Shown here: positions 44,807 through 53,585 of the stretch, one piece after another | Position numbering within the stretch: position 1 is the stretch's first letter | Layout: each line of letters begins with the position of its first letter | NCBI GenBank assembly: GCA_963582065.1 | Contig: CAUZRQ010000021.1 | Coordinates: 1-64,000, forward strand | Direction of reading: 5' to 3' | Source of the DNA: UBA8437 sp963582065 | GTDB taxonomy: Bacteria; Planctomycetota; Planctomycetia; Planctomycetales; Planctomycetaceae | DNA length: 64,000 bases | Position numbers and translations under genes: made by a program | The notes under the pieces: generated by a model | Database searches by the model: none | Told to the model about the DNA's origin: nothing | What the model saw: only the letters and a program-made list of their open reading frames with translations

Positions 44807-45526
44807 TCAGCCCTTGTGCCGGGTTTTCTTGACACGGACTTCTTCACCCGCAAGCACCGCCTCGAGCGCGTCGGCGGCATAGGCGTGTCGATTGTCACCG
44901 AATTGTCCGCAGTAACGGAGGACGCCTTCACTGTCGATGACGATCGTCGTCGTCGTGCGACCGGTTCCAAAGATGTCTGCAGCCGTACCGCTCGCGTTTA
45001 GAGCGATAGGCACCGTGAGTCCATGTTTCGCAGCAAACTCCGCCACAGCCTCTGCGGTCTCACCGGCACTGGCGTCCAGTGCGATGACACCGACCTGGCC
45101 ATGGTACTGCTTGGCCAACTTGTCGAGATCCTTCTCAACGTGCCGACAACTGTGACAAAACGAACACCAGAACGTCAGCACCAGCGTGCCGTTTTCTGTC
45201 AGCGCCGAGTTCTTCTGCAGTTCGCTCAGCTTGAACGTCTTGCCATCAATGGTGACCTCGAACTCAGGAACCTTGTCGCCGACTGCGATGCTGCCTGAAT
45301 CACCGCCGGCATCTTCGACATGTCGGTGTGCACCGTCGTGTTGACCGTGGGAACCGTGGGAACCGTGACCGGATTCGGTAACCTCGTGCGATTCCGATGG
45401 AATCGAAGTCGGAACAGTGTCCACCACTCGCGATTCCTGCGTCTCCGGCGGCTCCGGGGGTATCTCGCTGCACGCAGTGAAGGACAGCAAACCAAGTCCG
45501 GCAGCAGCGGCAACGATCGATCGCAT
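44807..45526 (-). CDS. Redoxin/TlpA-like thiol-disulfide lipoprotein with His-rich linker
   Basis: 239 residues from the ATG at 45526, with CAGGAG upstream. A lipoprotein leader ends LSFTAC (Cys19). Residues 54-69 are His/Gly-rich (SGHGSHGSHGQHDGAHRH, eight His), a likely metal-binding tether. The rest is a thioredoxin fold of the AhpC/TSA-TlpA type (GDKVPEFEVTIDGKTFKL), with the active site WCSFCHSC (C121, C124, C127): a CxxC plus a third cysteine. The C-terminal GTGRTTTTIVIDSEGVLRY is typical. It may reduce or chaperone metals or heme-protein thiols in the periplasm. An inverted repeat lies about 75 bases upstream. Partner not visible. Confidence 0.82.
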   Translation of the reverse strand: MRSIVAAAAGLGLLSFTACSEIPPEPPETQESRVVDTVPTSIPSESHEVTESGHGSHGSHGQHDGAHRHVEDAGGDSGSIAVGDKVPEFEVTIDGKTFKLSELQKNSALTENGTLVLTFWCSFCHSCRHVEKDLDKLAKQYHGQVGVIALDASAGETAEAVAEFAAKHGLTVPIALNASGTAADIFGTGRTTTTIVIDSEGVLRYCGQFGDNRHAYAADALEAVLAGEEVRVKKTRHKG

Positions 45527-46022
45527 GAGCGAGACTCCTGGGTTCGGCGGCATGAGTGTCGAGGGCCTGGTGCCCTGCGACCAGCACGGATGCCCGTCAC
45601 CCATTCAGTGTACCGTTGAATGGCTGCCACGTCCCCAACTCGATCGCCGCCGTTGCAGTTGGGTGATGGGAGCACGAGCCGCTCGGTGTCACGCCCAGTT
45701 CTGGATCTGCTGCTCGTCCCGGTTACGTTTCGCCACGACAGCGCAGGCACGATTTCGTCATTTCGCTCGACTCTTGCTGCTGGACACCGGCGGTGCCGGC
45801 GGCGGCGGGAACACCCGTGACAGCCAGCTGCGCGGAAGTGGTTGTTTGACGGTTGTCCCGAAGTTAGTCTCAGCGGCATCCGGTCCATCAGTTGGCTCCC
45901 GGCGCGGCCATCATCGTGCAGGAAGACCGTTGCCGCTGGATCCGGGTCGGTCCACTCGCGAGGCAGTGCCCTGGCCGGCATGCCGTGCAGGACCGGACCC
46001 CTTCACTTGCGAGGTGTGACCA
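45527..46022. other. Divergent intergenic region
   Basis: About 495 bases between the redoxin lipoprotein (minus) and family P member 3 (plus). It should hold both promoters and contains the inverted repeat at 45601-45623. Overlapping open frames here lack ribosome-binding sites and family features. Confidence 0.5.
45601..45623. promoter_or_regulatory. Inverted repeat, candidate operator upstream of redoxin gene
   Basis: CCATTCA at 45601-45607 and TGAATGG at 45617-45623 form perfect 7-bp arms around 9 bases. The distance of about 75 bases to the redoxin start codon suits a repressor or activator site. No regulator gene is adjacent, so binding is not shown. Confidence 0.3.
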
Positions 46023-47639
46023 ATGAGGACAACAGCCTCAACCGTTTTCGTCGTAGCCGCCTGTGTCGGCTTTTTCACGGCAACAACTGCGGGAAAAGAG
46101 CCCGAGGGTGGACCGCTGACCGAGCCGCTGAATCCTGATCAATTGCCGGTCGCCTGGCGAAACCTGGCCAACGAACGAGTCATGTTCCCGCTGGACATGA
46201 AGGACATGCCGGTCAAGATCGGCCGCGAGCGTCAGCTGTTTCTCGACAACTACCTGATCGCCCATTCGGCCAACCTCAGGCGACAGGTCCAGCGGCCCAT
46301 CCGCCACAAGGGGAATCCCGTCGTCACCCCGTTCCTGCCAAAAACGGAAGACCTCGAGTATCGAGCCGTTGCCGCCCACGTCCTGCAGTTCAAGACATCA
46401 CCACGTTTCCGGATGTGGTACCAGTCCTATCCCGAATGGCACCCGTGGGGAGAGAACCAGAAGATCCGGTTCGCCAGCAGCTACGCCGTCTCCGACGACG
46501 GCATCCACTGGAGCAAACCGGACCTGGACCTGCACAAGATCGAGGGTTCGGGATTGCGGAACATCGTCATCCCCTATGGCCTGATGCACGGCGTGTTCCA
46601 CGAACCGCACGAACCGGACCCGCAGAAGCGGTTCAAGGCGCTGGTCTGTGTCGAGGCTCGCCGAGTCCGCGACGGCAACCTGACCAGGGAATACACGATT
46701 CCCGAAGGTTACTACCTCCACTGGTCTCCCGACGGGATTCACTGGAAGGGGGACCTGACGCGGTCGATCATCCCCAGCCTGCTGAGCGGTTACGACCTTC
46801 CCCAGAATGGGGTCGGCGACACCAGCCGGTTCTGGTGGGACCCACTTCGCCGAAAATACGTCGGTGACGTCAAGTTCGTGTTGCCGGGTAAGAACCGTTG
46901 CCGGGGCATCATGGCGAGTGACGACCTGGTTCACTGGTCTCCGGCCACCCCCACGTTCTATGCCCGGATCGCCGAGAACCAGATCTACGGACATCGTGGC
47001 TTCGTCTACCAGGGCCTGTATCTCGGCATGCGCTGGGTCTATACAACCGGCCGCAGCAAGCACCACTCGTCGAACGTCGAGTTGGACTGCAGCCGCGACG
47101 GCCGCATCTGGACCCGCGTCGGTGCCGGGCAACCCTTCATGGACTTCAACCCCAACCGCGACACGTGGGACGCCGGCAAGATGAGACCGATTGCCATGCT
47201 GGAAGTCGAGAACGAGATCTGGATCTACTACAACGGCAAGCCCACGGATGTCGAAACCGCCAATCCCGCGTTTCCCGATTCCCAGAGGGTCGGGAACTCC
47301 GTCGGACTGGCCAGGCTTCCCCGTGACCGTTTTGCGTCGATCAACGGTGGTGACGAGGTCGGCAAGCTGACCACCCGCCCGATCGATTTCCGGGGCAGCC
47401 GGCTGCACATCAACGCCGCCGTCGCAAAAGGGGGAGAACTGCGAGTGGAACTCCTGACTCACGACGGAAAGCCGATCGCCGGCCACCGAGCAGCCGACTG
47501 CCTGCCGATCACCGGAGACGGCATCGACCTGCCGATCGCGTGGAAAACGAGGAAGAAGCTGATTGGCCTGGATCACGCTCGAATCCGGATTCGATTCTCT
47601 TTGAAGAACGCCCGGCTGTTTTCGTTTTGGGTCGATTGA
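46023..47639 (+). CDS. Secreted beta-propeller, family P member 3
   Basis: 538 residues from the ATG at 46023, with GAGG upstream. The signal peptide (STVFVVAACVGFFTATTAG) is followed by RQLFLDNYLIAHSANLRRQV, the family opening. Propeller strands include FRMWYQSYPEWHPWGE, SDDGIHWSKPDLDLHKIEGS, SPDGIHWKGDLTRSIIPS and SRDGRIWTRVGAG. The C-terminal module is complete (LTTRPIDFRGSRLHINAAVA ... RIRIRFSLKNARLFSFWVD). An NHL propeller gene follows 217 bases downstream on the same strand. Likely role in binding or degrading extracellular glycan. Confidence 0.82.
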   Translation: MRTTASTVFVVAACVGFFTATTAGKEPEGGPLTEPLNPDQLPVAWRNLANERVMFPLDMKDMPVKIGRERQLFLDNYLIAHSANLRRQVQRPIRHKGNPVVTPFLPKTEDLEYRAVAAHVLQFKTSPRFRMWYQSYPEWHPWGENQKIRFASSYAVSDDGIHWSKPDLDLHKIEGSGLRNIVIPYGLMHGVFHEPHEPDPQKRFKALVCVEARRVRDGNLTREYTIPEGYYLHWSPDGIHWKGDLTRSIIPSLLSGYDLPQNGVGDTSRFWWDPLRRKYVGDVKFVLPGKNRCRGIMASDDLVHWSPATPTFYARIAENQIYGHRGFVYQGLYLGMRWVYTTGRSKHHSSNVELDCSRDGRIWTRVGAGQPFMDFNPNRDTWDAGKMRPIAMLEVENEIWIYYNGKPTDVETANPAFPDSQRVGNSVGLARLPRDRFASINGGDEVGKLTTRPIDFRGSRLHINAAVAKGGELRVELLTHDGKPIAGHRAADCLPITGDGIDLPIAWKTRKKLIGLDHARIRIRFSLKNARLFSFWVD

Positions 47640-47856
47640 CGGCGAAGGAGGAAATGCGGCGGCCGGAAAACACTCCGGTCAATCCGACCGGGGCAGGGCA
47701 CCGGTCCCTCGGGACGGCATCGGGGCTCGATGTTGTTGTTTTCGCTGATCAATCGTCGCTGAACGTTTCAGTGATGTTGCCGCGACCGCCGTCGCATACA
47801 CTTGGCGGAAAGCACTTCCCGAGTGAACGACCACACCGAACAGGATCGCAGTCACC

Positions 47857-48951
47857 ATGACCCAATCACCCACGTCACGTCGCGGATTTCTGAAGGCAAC
47901 CGGAAGCATGGCCCTCGCCGGTTCCGCCCCGGCGATTCTCGGAGCAGAAGACAAGAGCGGTCTGAAGCCGCCGGTGATTGGTCCGGAAGGCCATCGGTAC
48001 GAGGTCCATCACGACAGCATGAAGGTCCCCAAGCACATTCGCTGGCAGGACACACACGGTGTCGCCGTCGACGCCGCCGGACTGATCTACGTGAAACACC
48101 GCACGATGACCGCCGATCCGCAGGACGCCGTGGTCGTGTTCGACCGACGCGGCAAGTTCGTCCGCTCATTCGGCAAGGAGTTTCACGGCGGCGGCCACGG
48201 GGTCGACATCCGACGCGACGGCAACGAAGAGTTCCTCTATCTCTGCGACAACAAGGGCTACATCGCCAAGAGCACTCTCAAGGGTGAGGTTGTCTGGAAA
48301 CAGGCCGCCCCGAAAATCGCCCCGTACAAGACAGCCAGGCCGTTCGAGGTGAAGACACCGGGCAAGTACGGTAAGGGACACCTGTTCAGTCCGACCAACA
48401 TCGCCTTCGCACCCGACGGAGGTTTCTGGGTCGGCGACGGGTACGGCTCACACTACATCATCAAGTACGACAAGGACGCCAGGGTTGTCGGCCACTTCGG
48501 CGGCGCCGGTGATGGACCCGGACAACTCCGCACCCCGCACGGCCTGTGGTGGGACGACCGCAAGGGACGCGAACCGGCGCTGGTTGTCGCCGATCGCGCC
48601 AACGCGAGGCTGCAGTATTTCTCGGCCGCCGGCAAACACCTCGGCTTCGTCAATGACATGCTGTTCCCGGCCGACATCGATCTCCGCGGTGACGTGATGC
48701 TGGTGCCGGATCTGCATGCCAGGATCACCCTGCTCGACGGAAGCAACAAGGTGATCGCACACCTCGGACACGACCCGGCCTGGCTCAAGCAGGTGTTGGC
48801 CGACAACTTCGCCATGCGTCGGCATCCCGAACGCTGGCAGAAGGGCAAGTTCATTCATCCCCACGACGCGTGCTTTGACCACGACGGCAACATCTACATG
48901 GCCGAATGGGTGCACGTCGGGCGAGTGAGTTTCCTGAAACACGTCGGATGA
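47857..48951 (+). CDS. Tat-exported NHL-repeat beta-propeller
   Basis: 364 residues. The leader SRRGFLKATGSMALAGSAPA is a clear twin-arginine signal. NHL blades: GVAVDAAGLIYVKHRTMTAD, GVDIRRDGNEEFLYLCDNKG, NIAFAPDGGFWVGDGYGSHY, LVVADRANARLQYFSAAGKH, HDACFDHDGNIYMAEWVHVG. It is a paralogue of the propeller at 13349-14734 but uses Tat instead of Sec and has no Lys/Ala tail. NHL propellers bind proteins or ligands, and some are lactonase-like. Its stop is 7 bases before the next start, so it is cotranscribed with the small membrane protein. Confidence 0.85.
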   Translation: MTQSPTSRRGFLKATGSMALAGSAPAILGAEDKSGLKPPVIGPEGHRYEVHHDSMKVPKHIRWQDTHGVAVDAAGLIYVKHRTMTADPQDAVVVFDRRGKFVRSFGKEFHGGGHGVDIRRDGNEEFLYLCDNKGYIAKSTLKGEVVWKQAAPKIAPYKTARPFEVKTPGKYGKGHLFSPTNIAFAPDGGFWVGDGYGSHYIIKYDKDARVVGHFGGAGDGPGQLRTPHGLWWDDRKGREPALVVADRANARLQYFSAAGKHLGFVNDMLFPADIDLRGDVMLVPDLHARITLLDGSNKVIAHLGHDPAWLKQVLADNFAMRRHPERWQKGKFIHPHDACFDHDGNIYMAEWVHVGRVSFLKHVG

Positions 48952-48958
48952 CGACACC

Positions 48959-49381
48959 ATGAAGGGCTCCACTTTCGCCCTTATTGTCGCGTTGTGGACC
49001 TGCGTCGTGGGATCGGTGATCATCCTGGCGCCGGGGGCCGTGTTGAGCACCCTGCAGAATTCCGCCGGCGGTATGCCACGGCTTCAGGTCCTCCTTGCAA
49101 TCTGGGTCGTGGTGACGATTTCGGTTGTTGCGCGTCCACGGATCAGCGGGTTGTTCGCAGAGAGCATCGTCCGGGCAACCGCCTGGCTCATTCTCTTCAA
49201 GTGCCTGTTCGCCCTCTGCTGGCCCGGCCTGGTCTCCTGGTCGCTGGAATTCTACAACCAGTTCCCCGTCCTGCTCTGCTGCGGCGGCCTCATCAACATA
49301 CTGGTCGGTATCTGGTTTTTCTCGCTGTACAGGCACATCAAGAACCCGCCCGCGGCGGACCCGGCTTCGGTGGGTGACTGA
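48959..49381 (+). CDS. Small four-helix membrane protein, unknown function
   Basis: 140 residues with four hydrophobic helices (FALIVALWTCVVGSVIIL, LQVLLAIWVVVTISVVA, AWLILFKCLFALCWPGLV, LLCCGGLINILVGIWFFSLY). No family recognised. It begins 7 bases after the NHL gene and is presumably translated from the same transcript. Confidence 0.65.
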   Translation: MKGSTFALIVALWTCVVGSVIILAPGAVLSTLQNSAGGMPRLQVLLAIWVVVTISVVARPRISGLFAESIVRATAWLILFKCLFALCWPGLVSWSLEFYNQFPVLLCCGGLINILVGIWFFSLYRHIKNPPAADPASVGD

Positions 49382-49465
49382 GCGGCCGACCGTGCCCCGG
49401 ATGAATCCCGATGCGATCCAGGGGCAGCTCCTGGAAACCAATCGCCCGGGTCGGCGAGTCCGGAT

Positions 49466-50752
49466 TCAACCGGATTCTCTTGTCTTTTTTCGATTGGCGA
49501 ATCGCCAGCGGGCCGCCTCGTAGCGAATCGCCAGTTCGGGCGACGAGAGCCGTTCGCCCTTTCGAGGATGCATGCTGTGCATCAGGCGATCGAGGATGCC
49601 GGTCGTCAGGAGTGTTCGTTCGACCGGGTAGGCCGGTTCTCTCGTGTGAATCATGTGCTGGATCCCCTGCAACAGTTCGGCAAAGTGGGGGAACGGGATT
49701 CCCGGAGTCTTCATCCAGCAGGCGAATGGCTCGGTTTGCTGTCGCACTCGACAGGCAACGGCCAGCTGGCAACTGAACTTGGGGGGCATCGGACCGATGG
49801 CACTGGGGAACATGGCCCCCATTGCCTTCAGACCGTCACGGTATTCGACCAGGAAGAACACGGTGTTGGGGTGCCTGATGCGTTGCTCCAGTTTCTCCGT
49901 TGAAGCATCCAGGGTCCGCAATGCCGCCTTCAGCAACGAACGGGACCAATCACCCCGTTTCTCCGCCGCCCAGATCTCCTCACCCCGCAGCGCCGTCACC
50001 GCAGACACGCCGGTTTCCCCTCCGCGACGACGTTCGACTACGCATTGCAGTGCTTCCAGCGCGTGGAAGAGATAGGACTCGGAGGTGCTGTGGCCCACCA
50101 CCAGGGCCTGCTGGATCCGGCTACCGATGGGAAGTTCCTTGGCCGGATACCGCCATGTGACAGGCAATGACGAGCCCGCCATCAGTGGAATGCGGAACCG
50201 TCGCGCCGTGTCGACCATGTGCTTGGCATCCTGCCACCGGTAGCCGAGGTGCTTGTCGTTGAACACCGGCACGAACTGACCACAGCGTCGCATCGCGGCA
50301 ACGATTTCATCGAAGAACCGTCGACGCGGGTACATGTGCTGCTTCGTCTCGGGTGCGTACGGGTAGTCTCCGTGTTCACCGATACTCAACACGCCGGCGA
50401 CGGGAATCCGATTCGTCCCCAGGGTGACCGCCTCGTCGATCGTCCTGGCGATGCGGAAACCGTACTTCTTTGCCAGGCCACGGCTCAGGTCCTTCTCGGG
50501 GAACTGATCGACGTACATCGAAACAAGTTCCAGATCCGGTCCCGGCCCACCGGCCTGTCGCCAGCCGTTGAGAATCTTCCCAACCATCACATCCGCGTGC
50601 GAGTACTTGAAGTACTGGGTGATCACGGCCGCCACCGGGAGCTTCTTTCGCCGCAGGCCGGCCGCCGGAAGAAGCGAAGGACCGGTAAGACTCGCGAGGC
50701 CGCCGAGTCCCAGGTCCATCAACACTCGGCGGCGAGTTTTCTGTACGTCCAT
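49466..50752 (-). CDS. Tat-exported protein of unknown function
   Basis: 428 residues. The start TRRRVLMDLGLGGLASLTG is a Tat-like leader. The mature part begins KLPVAAVITQYFKYSHADVM, a strand-helix opening reminiscent of Rossmann proteins, then YVDQFPEKDLSRGLAKKYGF, GVLSIGEHGDYPYAPETKQH, FVPVFNDKHLGYRW, GSSLPVTWRYPAKELPIGSR and VERRRGGETGVSAVTALRGE. I recognise the look of a conserved planctomycete exported family but cannot name a function. It starts 60 bases downstream of the family P gene at 50813-53053 and is likely in its operon. Confidence 0.68.
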   Translation of the reverse strand: MDVQKTRRRVLMDLGLGGLASLTGPSLLPAAGLRRKKLPVAAVITQYFKYSHADVMVGKILNGWRQAGGPGPDLELVSMYVDQFPEKDLSRGLAKKYGFRIARTIDEAVTLGTNRIPVAGVLSIGEHGDYPYAPETKQHMYPRRRFFDEIVAAMRRCGQFVPVFNDKHLGYRWQDAKHMVDTARRFRIPLMAGSSLPVTWRYPAKELPIGSRIQQALVVGHSTSESYLFHALEALQCVVERRRGGETGVSAVTALRGEEIWAAEKRGDWSRSLLKAALRTLDASTEKLEQRIRHPNTVFFLVEYRDGLKAMGAMFPSAIGPMPPKFSCQLAVACRVRQQTEPFACWMKTPGIPFPHFAELLQGIQHMIHTREPAYPVERTLLTTGILDRLMHSMHPRKGERLSSPELAIRYEAARWRFANRKKTRESG

Positions 50753-50812
50753 CTGCTGGATCTCACTGGACAGGGTGCAATCGGTAAGCCGACCTTCCGA
50801 CTCTTGATCGAT

Positions 50813-53053
50813 CTACTTCTGGAGCTGGAAGGCGAAAAGCCTGGCGTTGTGCAGACGGAATCGAAACCGAACGACTTTTCCCGAAAGCGACGACAGGTCC
50901 TTGCGGCCCTTCCAGGCAGGCTTGAACCGCAGTTCGTCAATCGCCTGATACTCCACGGCGTCGTCGCCTGAGAAACCGGGGATCGCCTTGCCGTTCTCGT
51001 CGAGCACCTCAACCCGAATCCGACCGGCTCGTGCATCGACATTGACCTGGAGATTGCTGCCCGACAACCGGAACGGCTTGGTCAGAACCACGCCGGGCTT
51101 GTCCCTGGCTTCCAGGCAGATGAACCGATCCAGCGGCAGAGTGGCCACGCCGATGGCGTGCTTGAATGGGGCATTGTGCCGTTCGTTGGCACCGCCGTAG
51201 TACAGCCAGTGGCGGTCATCGTGCGTGACAATCGTCGAACCCGGGATGATCAGGTCCTTGTCGAACGCGCCGTCCGGGCCACGGGGAACCAGCGGCTGTT
51301 GGGCGTAGACCCAGTCCAGGTCCCAATTGTCAGCGTCTCGGCTGGTACCGATGTAGAAGTTCATCACGTCCCGCTCGTGACGCTTGTGGTAATCGACTCC
51401 CCCTTCACTGTGATCGCCGGGCCATTCGTACACGCTCAGAATCCCGAAGTGAATGCCCTCGTAAATCCAGTCGTTGCACGAGTAGATCTGCCGACGGTGA
51501 TGCTCGCGAGGGCCCTCGCGGTTGAACGTCCACTCCCGGACCAGTTTCCACCCCGTGGGAATCGTCGAGATGTCGTGATAGGTGTTGCCACTGTTGGTGC
51601 GGTCGGCCTTGGTGTTGCCTCGAGAGGAGATCACCCCGGTGTACAGATCGCCGGTGAAGCCGGGCCCGAAGCAGATGCCCGAGCGGTCGCCACCGGCACC
51701 GGTGCAATCTCGCTTGATGGCGAAGAAACCACGACTGTCGCTGCCGGTCACCTTCAGCCAGGCCGATATGGTGAACTCATCGGAGATGCCGTAGTCGGTC
51801 GATGGGAGCGAGACGTAGTCCTTCCCGTTGGTCAAATCGAGCGAGTGGGCGCCGCCGACGGCCGGCGTATCGGCGCTGAAACCTGCGCCGACAATCGCGA
51901 CACCGTGATTGTTGCCGACCCGGTCGGTGACCTTCTTGCCGTCGTTGAAATCCCAGTACGAGACCGGCCGCTTGGCCCTGGGCAGCGTCGTCGGCGTCAC
52001 CGTTCCCGCCGCCAGCGCCGCGATCTGCTTCGATGTCAACGGCACGTTCCAGACCGCCACCTCGTCCGCCAGGCCGTTGTAGAAGTACCAGGGATCATTA
52101 CGCACCCGGCCCTCACCACCGAACCCGCTGAAGGAGGTGTTGGCATCGACGAAATCGACATTGGCGTCGGCTACCTTCAGTTGCCCGTTGCCCTTCCCGC
52201 CGTCGCCGACGTAGGACGTCTGGGCGACCCCGTTGAGGTACATCGTCACGCGGTCGTCCTTCAGCACCGAGGCCACGTGGATCCAGGTGCCCCTGGGGAG
52301 GCCGATGTCCGCTTTGACGTCGGTGTTGGTCATGCTGCGAGCGCCACGAATCTCGCCTTTGCCTCCTCGGTCACCGAAGTCCGTACGGGTGAACAGCCGG
52401 TACAACCGAGCGTGGGGATCCCAGAGGATCTGGTTGCACGTGTCGGCAGCCCGCTTGGTGACCGGTTGGCCGTTGTTGTACGGCGTCCAGTGGATCCCGT
52501 CGCCGGAGTGGGCCAGCGCGGCTCTCATGCCCGGTCCGTCGTAGGCCGCCTTGAAGCGATGCGCCGGGTCGGTCTCATGCTGATCGAGGCTCACAGACAT
52601 CGTGAAATCGCCGGCGAAGTTGATCCCCTCGATGTCGGGGCCCCTTTTGAAATGCAGCCCGTCGGTCGACTCGGCGTAGTTGTAGCCACCGCCACCGTGT
52701 TTGCGGTACCACATCCGGAATCGGCCTTCGTTGTGCAGCACGCTGCCGTAGAAGACGCCGTCGGTGATGATCGGCTTGCCGCCGTTGGCCTTGGTGACCG
52801 TGCCCAGCCTGCGGGTGACGTTCTGCTTCCCGGCGATGACATAATCGTCCACCAGCAGTTGCTTCCGCTTTCCAACGGGTACGAGTTTCGAGGTGCGAAT
52901 TGCAGTGGACGCACGGGGCTTTGCCCGGCCTGACACGTAGAACCTCAACCCGTTGCCGGCCTTCACCGCCTCGAGGCACATCGGAGTCAAAACGGCCGAC
53001 ACGACCACGATCACGATCAACACGGCCACCTTTACGCTCTTGAGACACTTCAC
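50813..53053 (-). CDS. Secreted beta-propeller, family P member 4, with inserted permuted LamG
   Basis: 746 residues from a GTG at 53053, with AGGAG upstream. The signal/anchor is VAVLIVIVVVSAVLTPMCL. The family opening is KRKQLLVDDYVIAGKQNVT; propeller strands FRMWYRKHGGGGYNYAESTD and SGDGIHWTPYNNGQP lead up to residue ~249. Residues ~250-350 then read as the C-terminal half of a LamG (GTWIHVASVLKDDRVTMYLNG ending LADEVAVWNVPLTSKQIAAL), and ~363-497 as the N-terminal half (VSYWDFNDGKKVTDRVGNNH, FTISAWLKVTG). The propeller resumes at ~499 (TGWKLVREWTFNREGP) and finishes with the family module (FRLSGSNLQVNVDARAGRIR ... RFRFRLHNARLFAFQLQK). The LamG halves are thus in reversed order, a circular-permutation-like insertion. 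It is followed by the Tat protein gene. Confidence 0.82.
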   Translation of the reverse strand: MKCLKSVKVAVLIVIVVVSAVLTPMCLEAVKAGNGLRFYVSGRAKPRASTAIRTSKLVPVGKRKQLLVDDYVIAGKQNVTRRLGTVTKANGGKPIITDGVFYGSVLHNEGRFRMWYRKHGGGGYNYAESTDGLHFKRGPDIEGINFAGDFTMSVSLDQHETDPAHRFKAAYDGPGMRAALAHSGDGIHWTPYNNGQPVTKRAADTCNQILWDPHARLYRLFTRTDFGDRGGKGEIRGARSMTNTDVKADIGLPRGTWIHVASVLKDDRVTMYLNGVAQTSYVGDGGKGNGQLKVADANVDFVDANTSFSGFGGEGRVRNDPWYFYNGLADEVAVWNVPLTSKQIAALAAGTVTPTTLPRAKRPVSYWDFNDGKKVTDRVGNNHGVAIVGAGFSADTPAVGGAHSLDLTNGKDYVSLPSTDYGISDEFTISAWLKVTGSDSRGFFAIKRDCTGAGGDRSGICFGPGFTGDLYTGVISSRGNTKADRTNSGNTYHDISTIPTGWKLVREWTFNREGPREHHRRQIYSCNDWIYEGIHFGILSVYEWPGDHSEGGVDYHKRHERDVMNFYIGTSRDADNWDLDWVYAQQPLVPRGPDGAFDKDLIIPGSTIVTHDDRHWLYYGGANERHNAPFKHAIGVATLPLDRFICLEARDKPGVVLTKPFRLSGSNLQVNVDARAGRIRVEVLDENGKAIPGFSGDDAVEYQAIDELRFKPAWKGRKDLSSLSGKVVRFRFRLHNARLFAFQLQK
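51563..52306 (-). other. Inserted LamG with swapped halves inside family P propeller
   Basis: Encodes residues ~250-497 of the host protein. The C-terminal part of a laminin-G fold (52306 to about 52004) precedes the N-terminal part (about 51967 to 51563). Both junctions read similarly (GACATC ... CCCAGGGG on entry, GACATC ... CCCACGGGG on exit), which suggests microhomology at the insertion. Without the insert the neighbouring propeller strands would join directly. Confidence 0.65.
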
Positions 53054-53317
53054 CTCACAACTCCTTTCACACCCTGGTAGAGGCCGGCATTTGATCGTGT
53101 GACTCTAGCACATCGGATCTGACCGGTTCGACGCTGTGGCTGGAACGGCATGCGGAGAAGGTCAGCGGTGGGAGTTCCATTGTTGCCCGGGGCAGCAGCA
53201 GGTAACGTCACGGTTCCTCCATCGAGAATCGCACGTCGCTTGAGGACCCACCCGGCTTGAGGCACGATGGTCCCATTGGTGGATTTCTCCTCCGATCCGA
53301 CGCCGGAAGGCACGATC

Positions 53318-53566
53318 ATGTCCGCACCACTGTCGACGTTCCGATGTGGCCAGGTCCTGTGCGAATCGCTCACCGGGGAAGGCACCGAAGTCGTGCGGCT
53401 GAAACGGATGGGCATCTGCTCGGGGCGACGAATCGACGTGATCCAGCCGGGTGATCCGATGATCCTCGGTGTCGTCGGAGCGAGATTGGGGATCTCTCGG
53501 AAACTGGCATCACGCGTGCTCGTCTCTCCGGTCGAAGAGACCGCGGCGGACTCTTCCCCTCAATAA
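53318..53566 (+). CDS. feoA: FeoA ferrous iron transport accessory protein
   Basis: 82 residues from the ATG at 53318, with GGAAGG upstream. The SH3-like FeoA fold reads ESLTGEGTEVVRLKRMGICSG, VIQPGDPMILGVVGARLGIS and RKLASRVLV, with the typical MGI-x-G turn. FeoA assists FeoB GTPase-driven Fe(II) uptake on the cytoplasmic side. feoB starts 19 bases downstream, so they form an operon. No Fur box was found by eye. Confidence 0.9.
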   Translation: MSAPLSTFRCGQVLCESLTGEGTEVVRLKRMGICSGRRIDVIQPGDPMILGVVGARLGISRKLASRVLVSPVEETAADSSPQ

Positions 53567-53585
53567 GAGAAGTACGGCAATACAG

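Noticed and set aside
51158..52933. 591-codon plus-strand open frame opposite family P member 4
   Set aside because: Composition typical of antisense noise; the minus strand has a signal peptide, family motifs and LamG.
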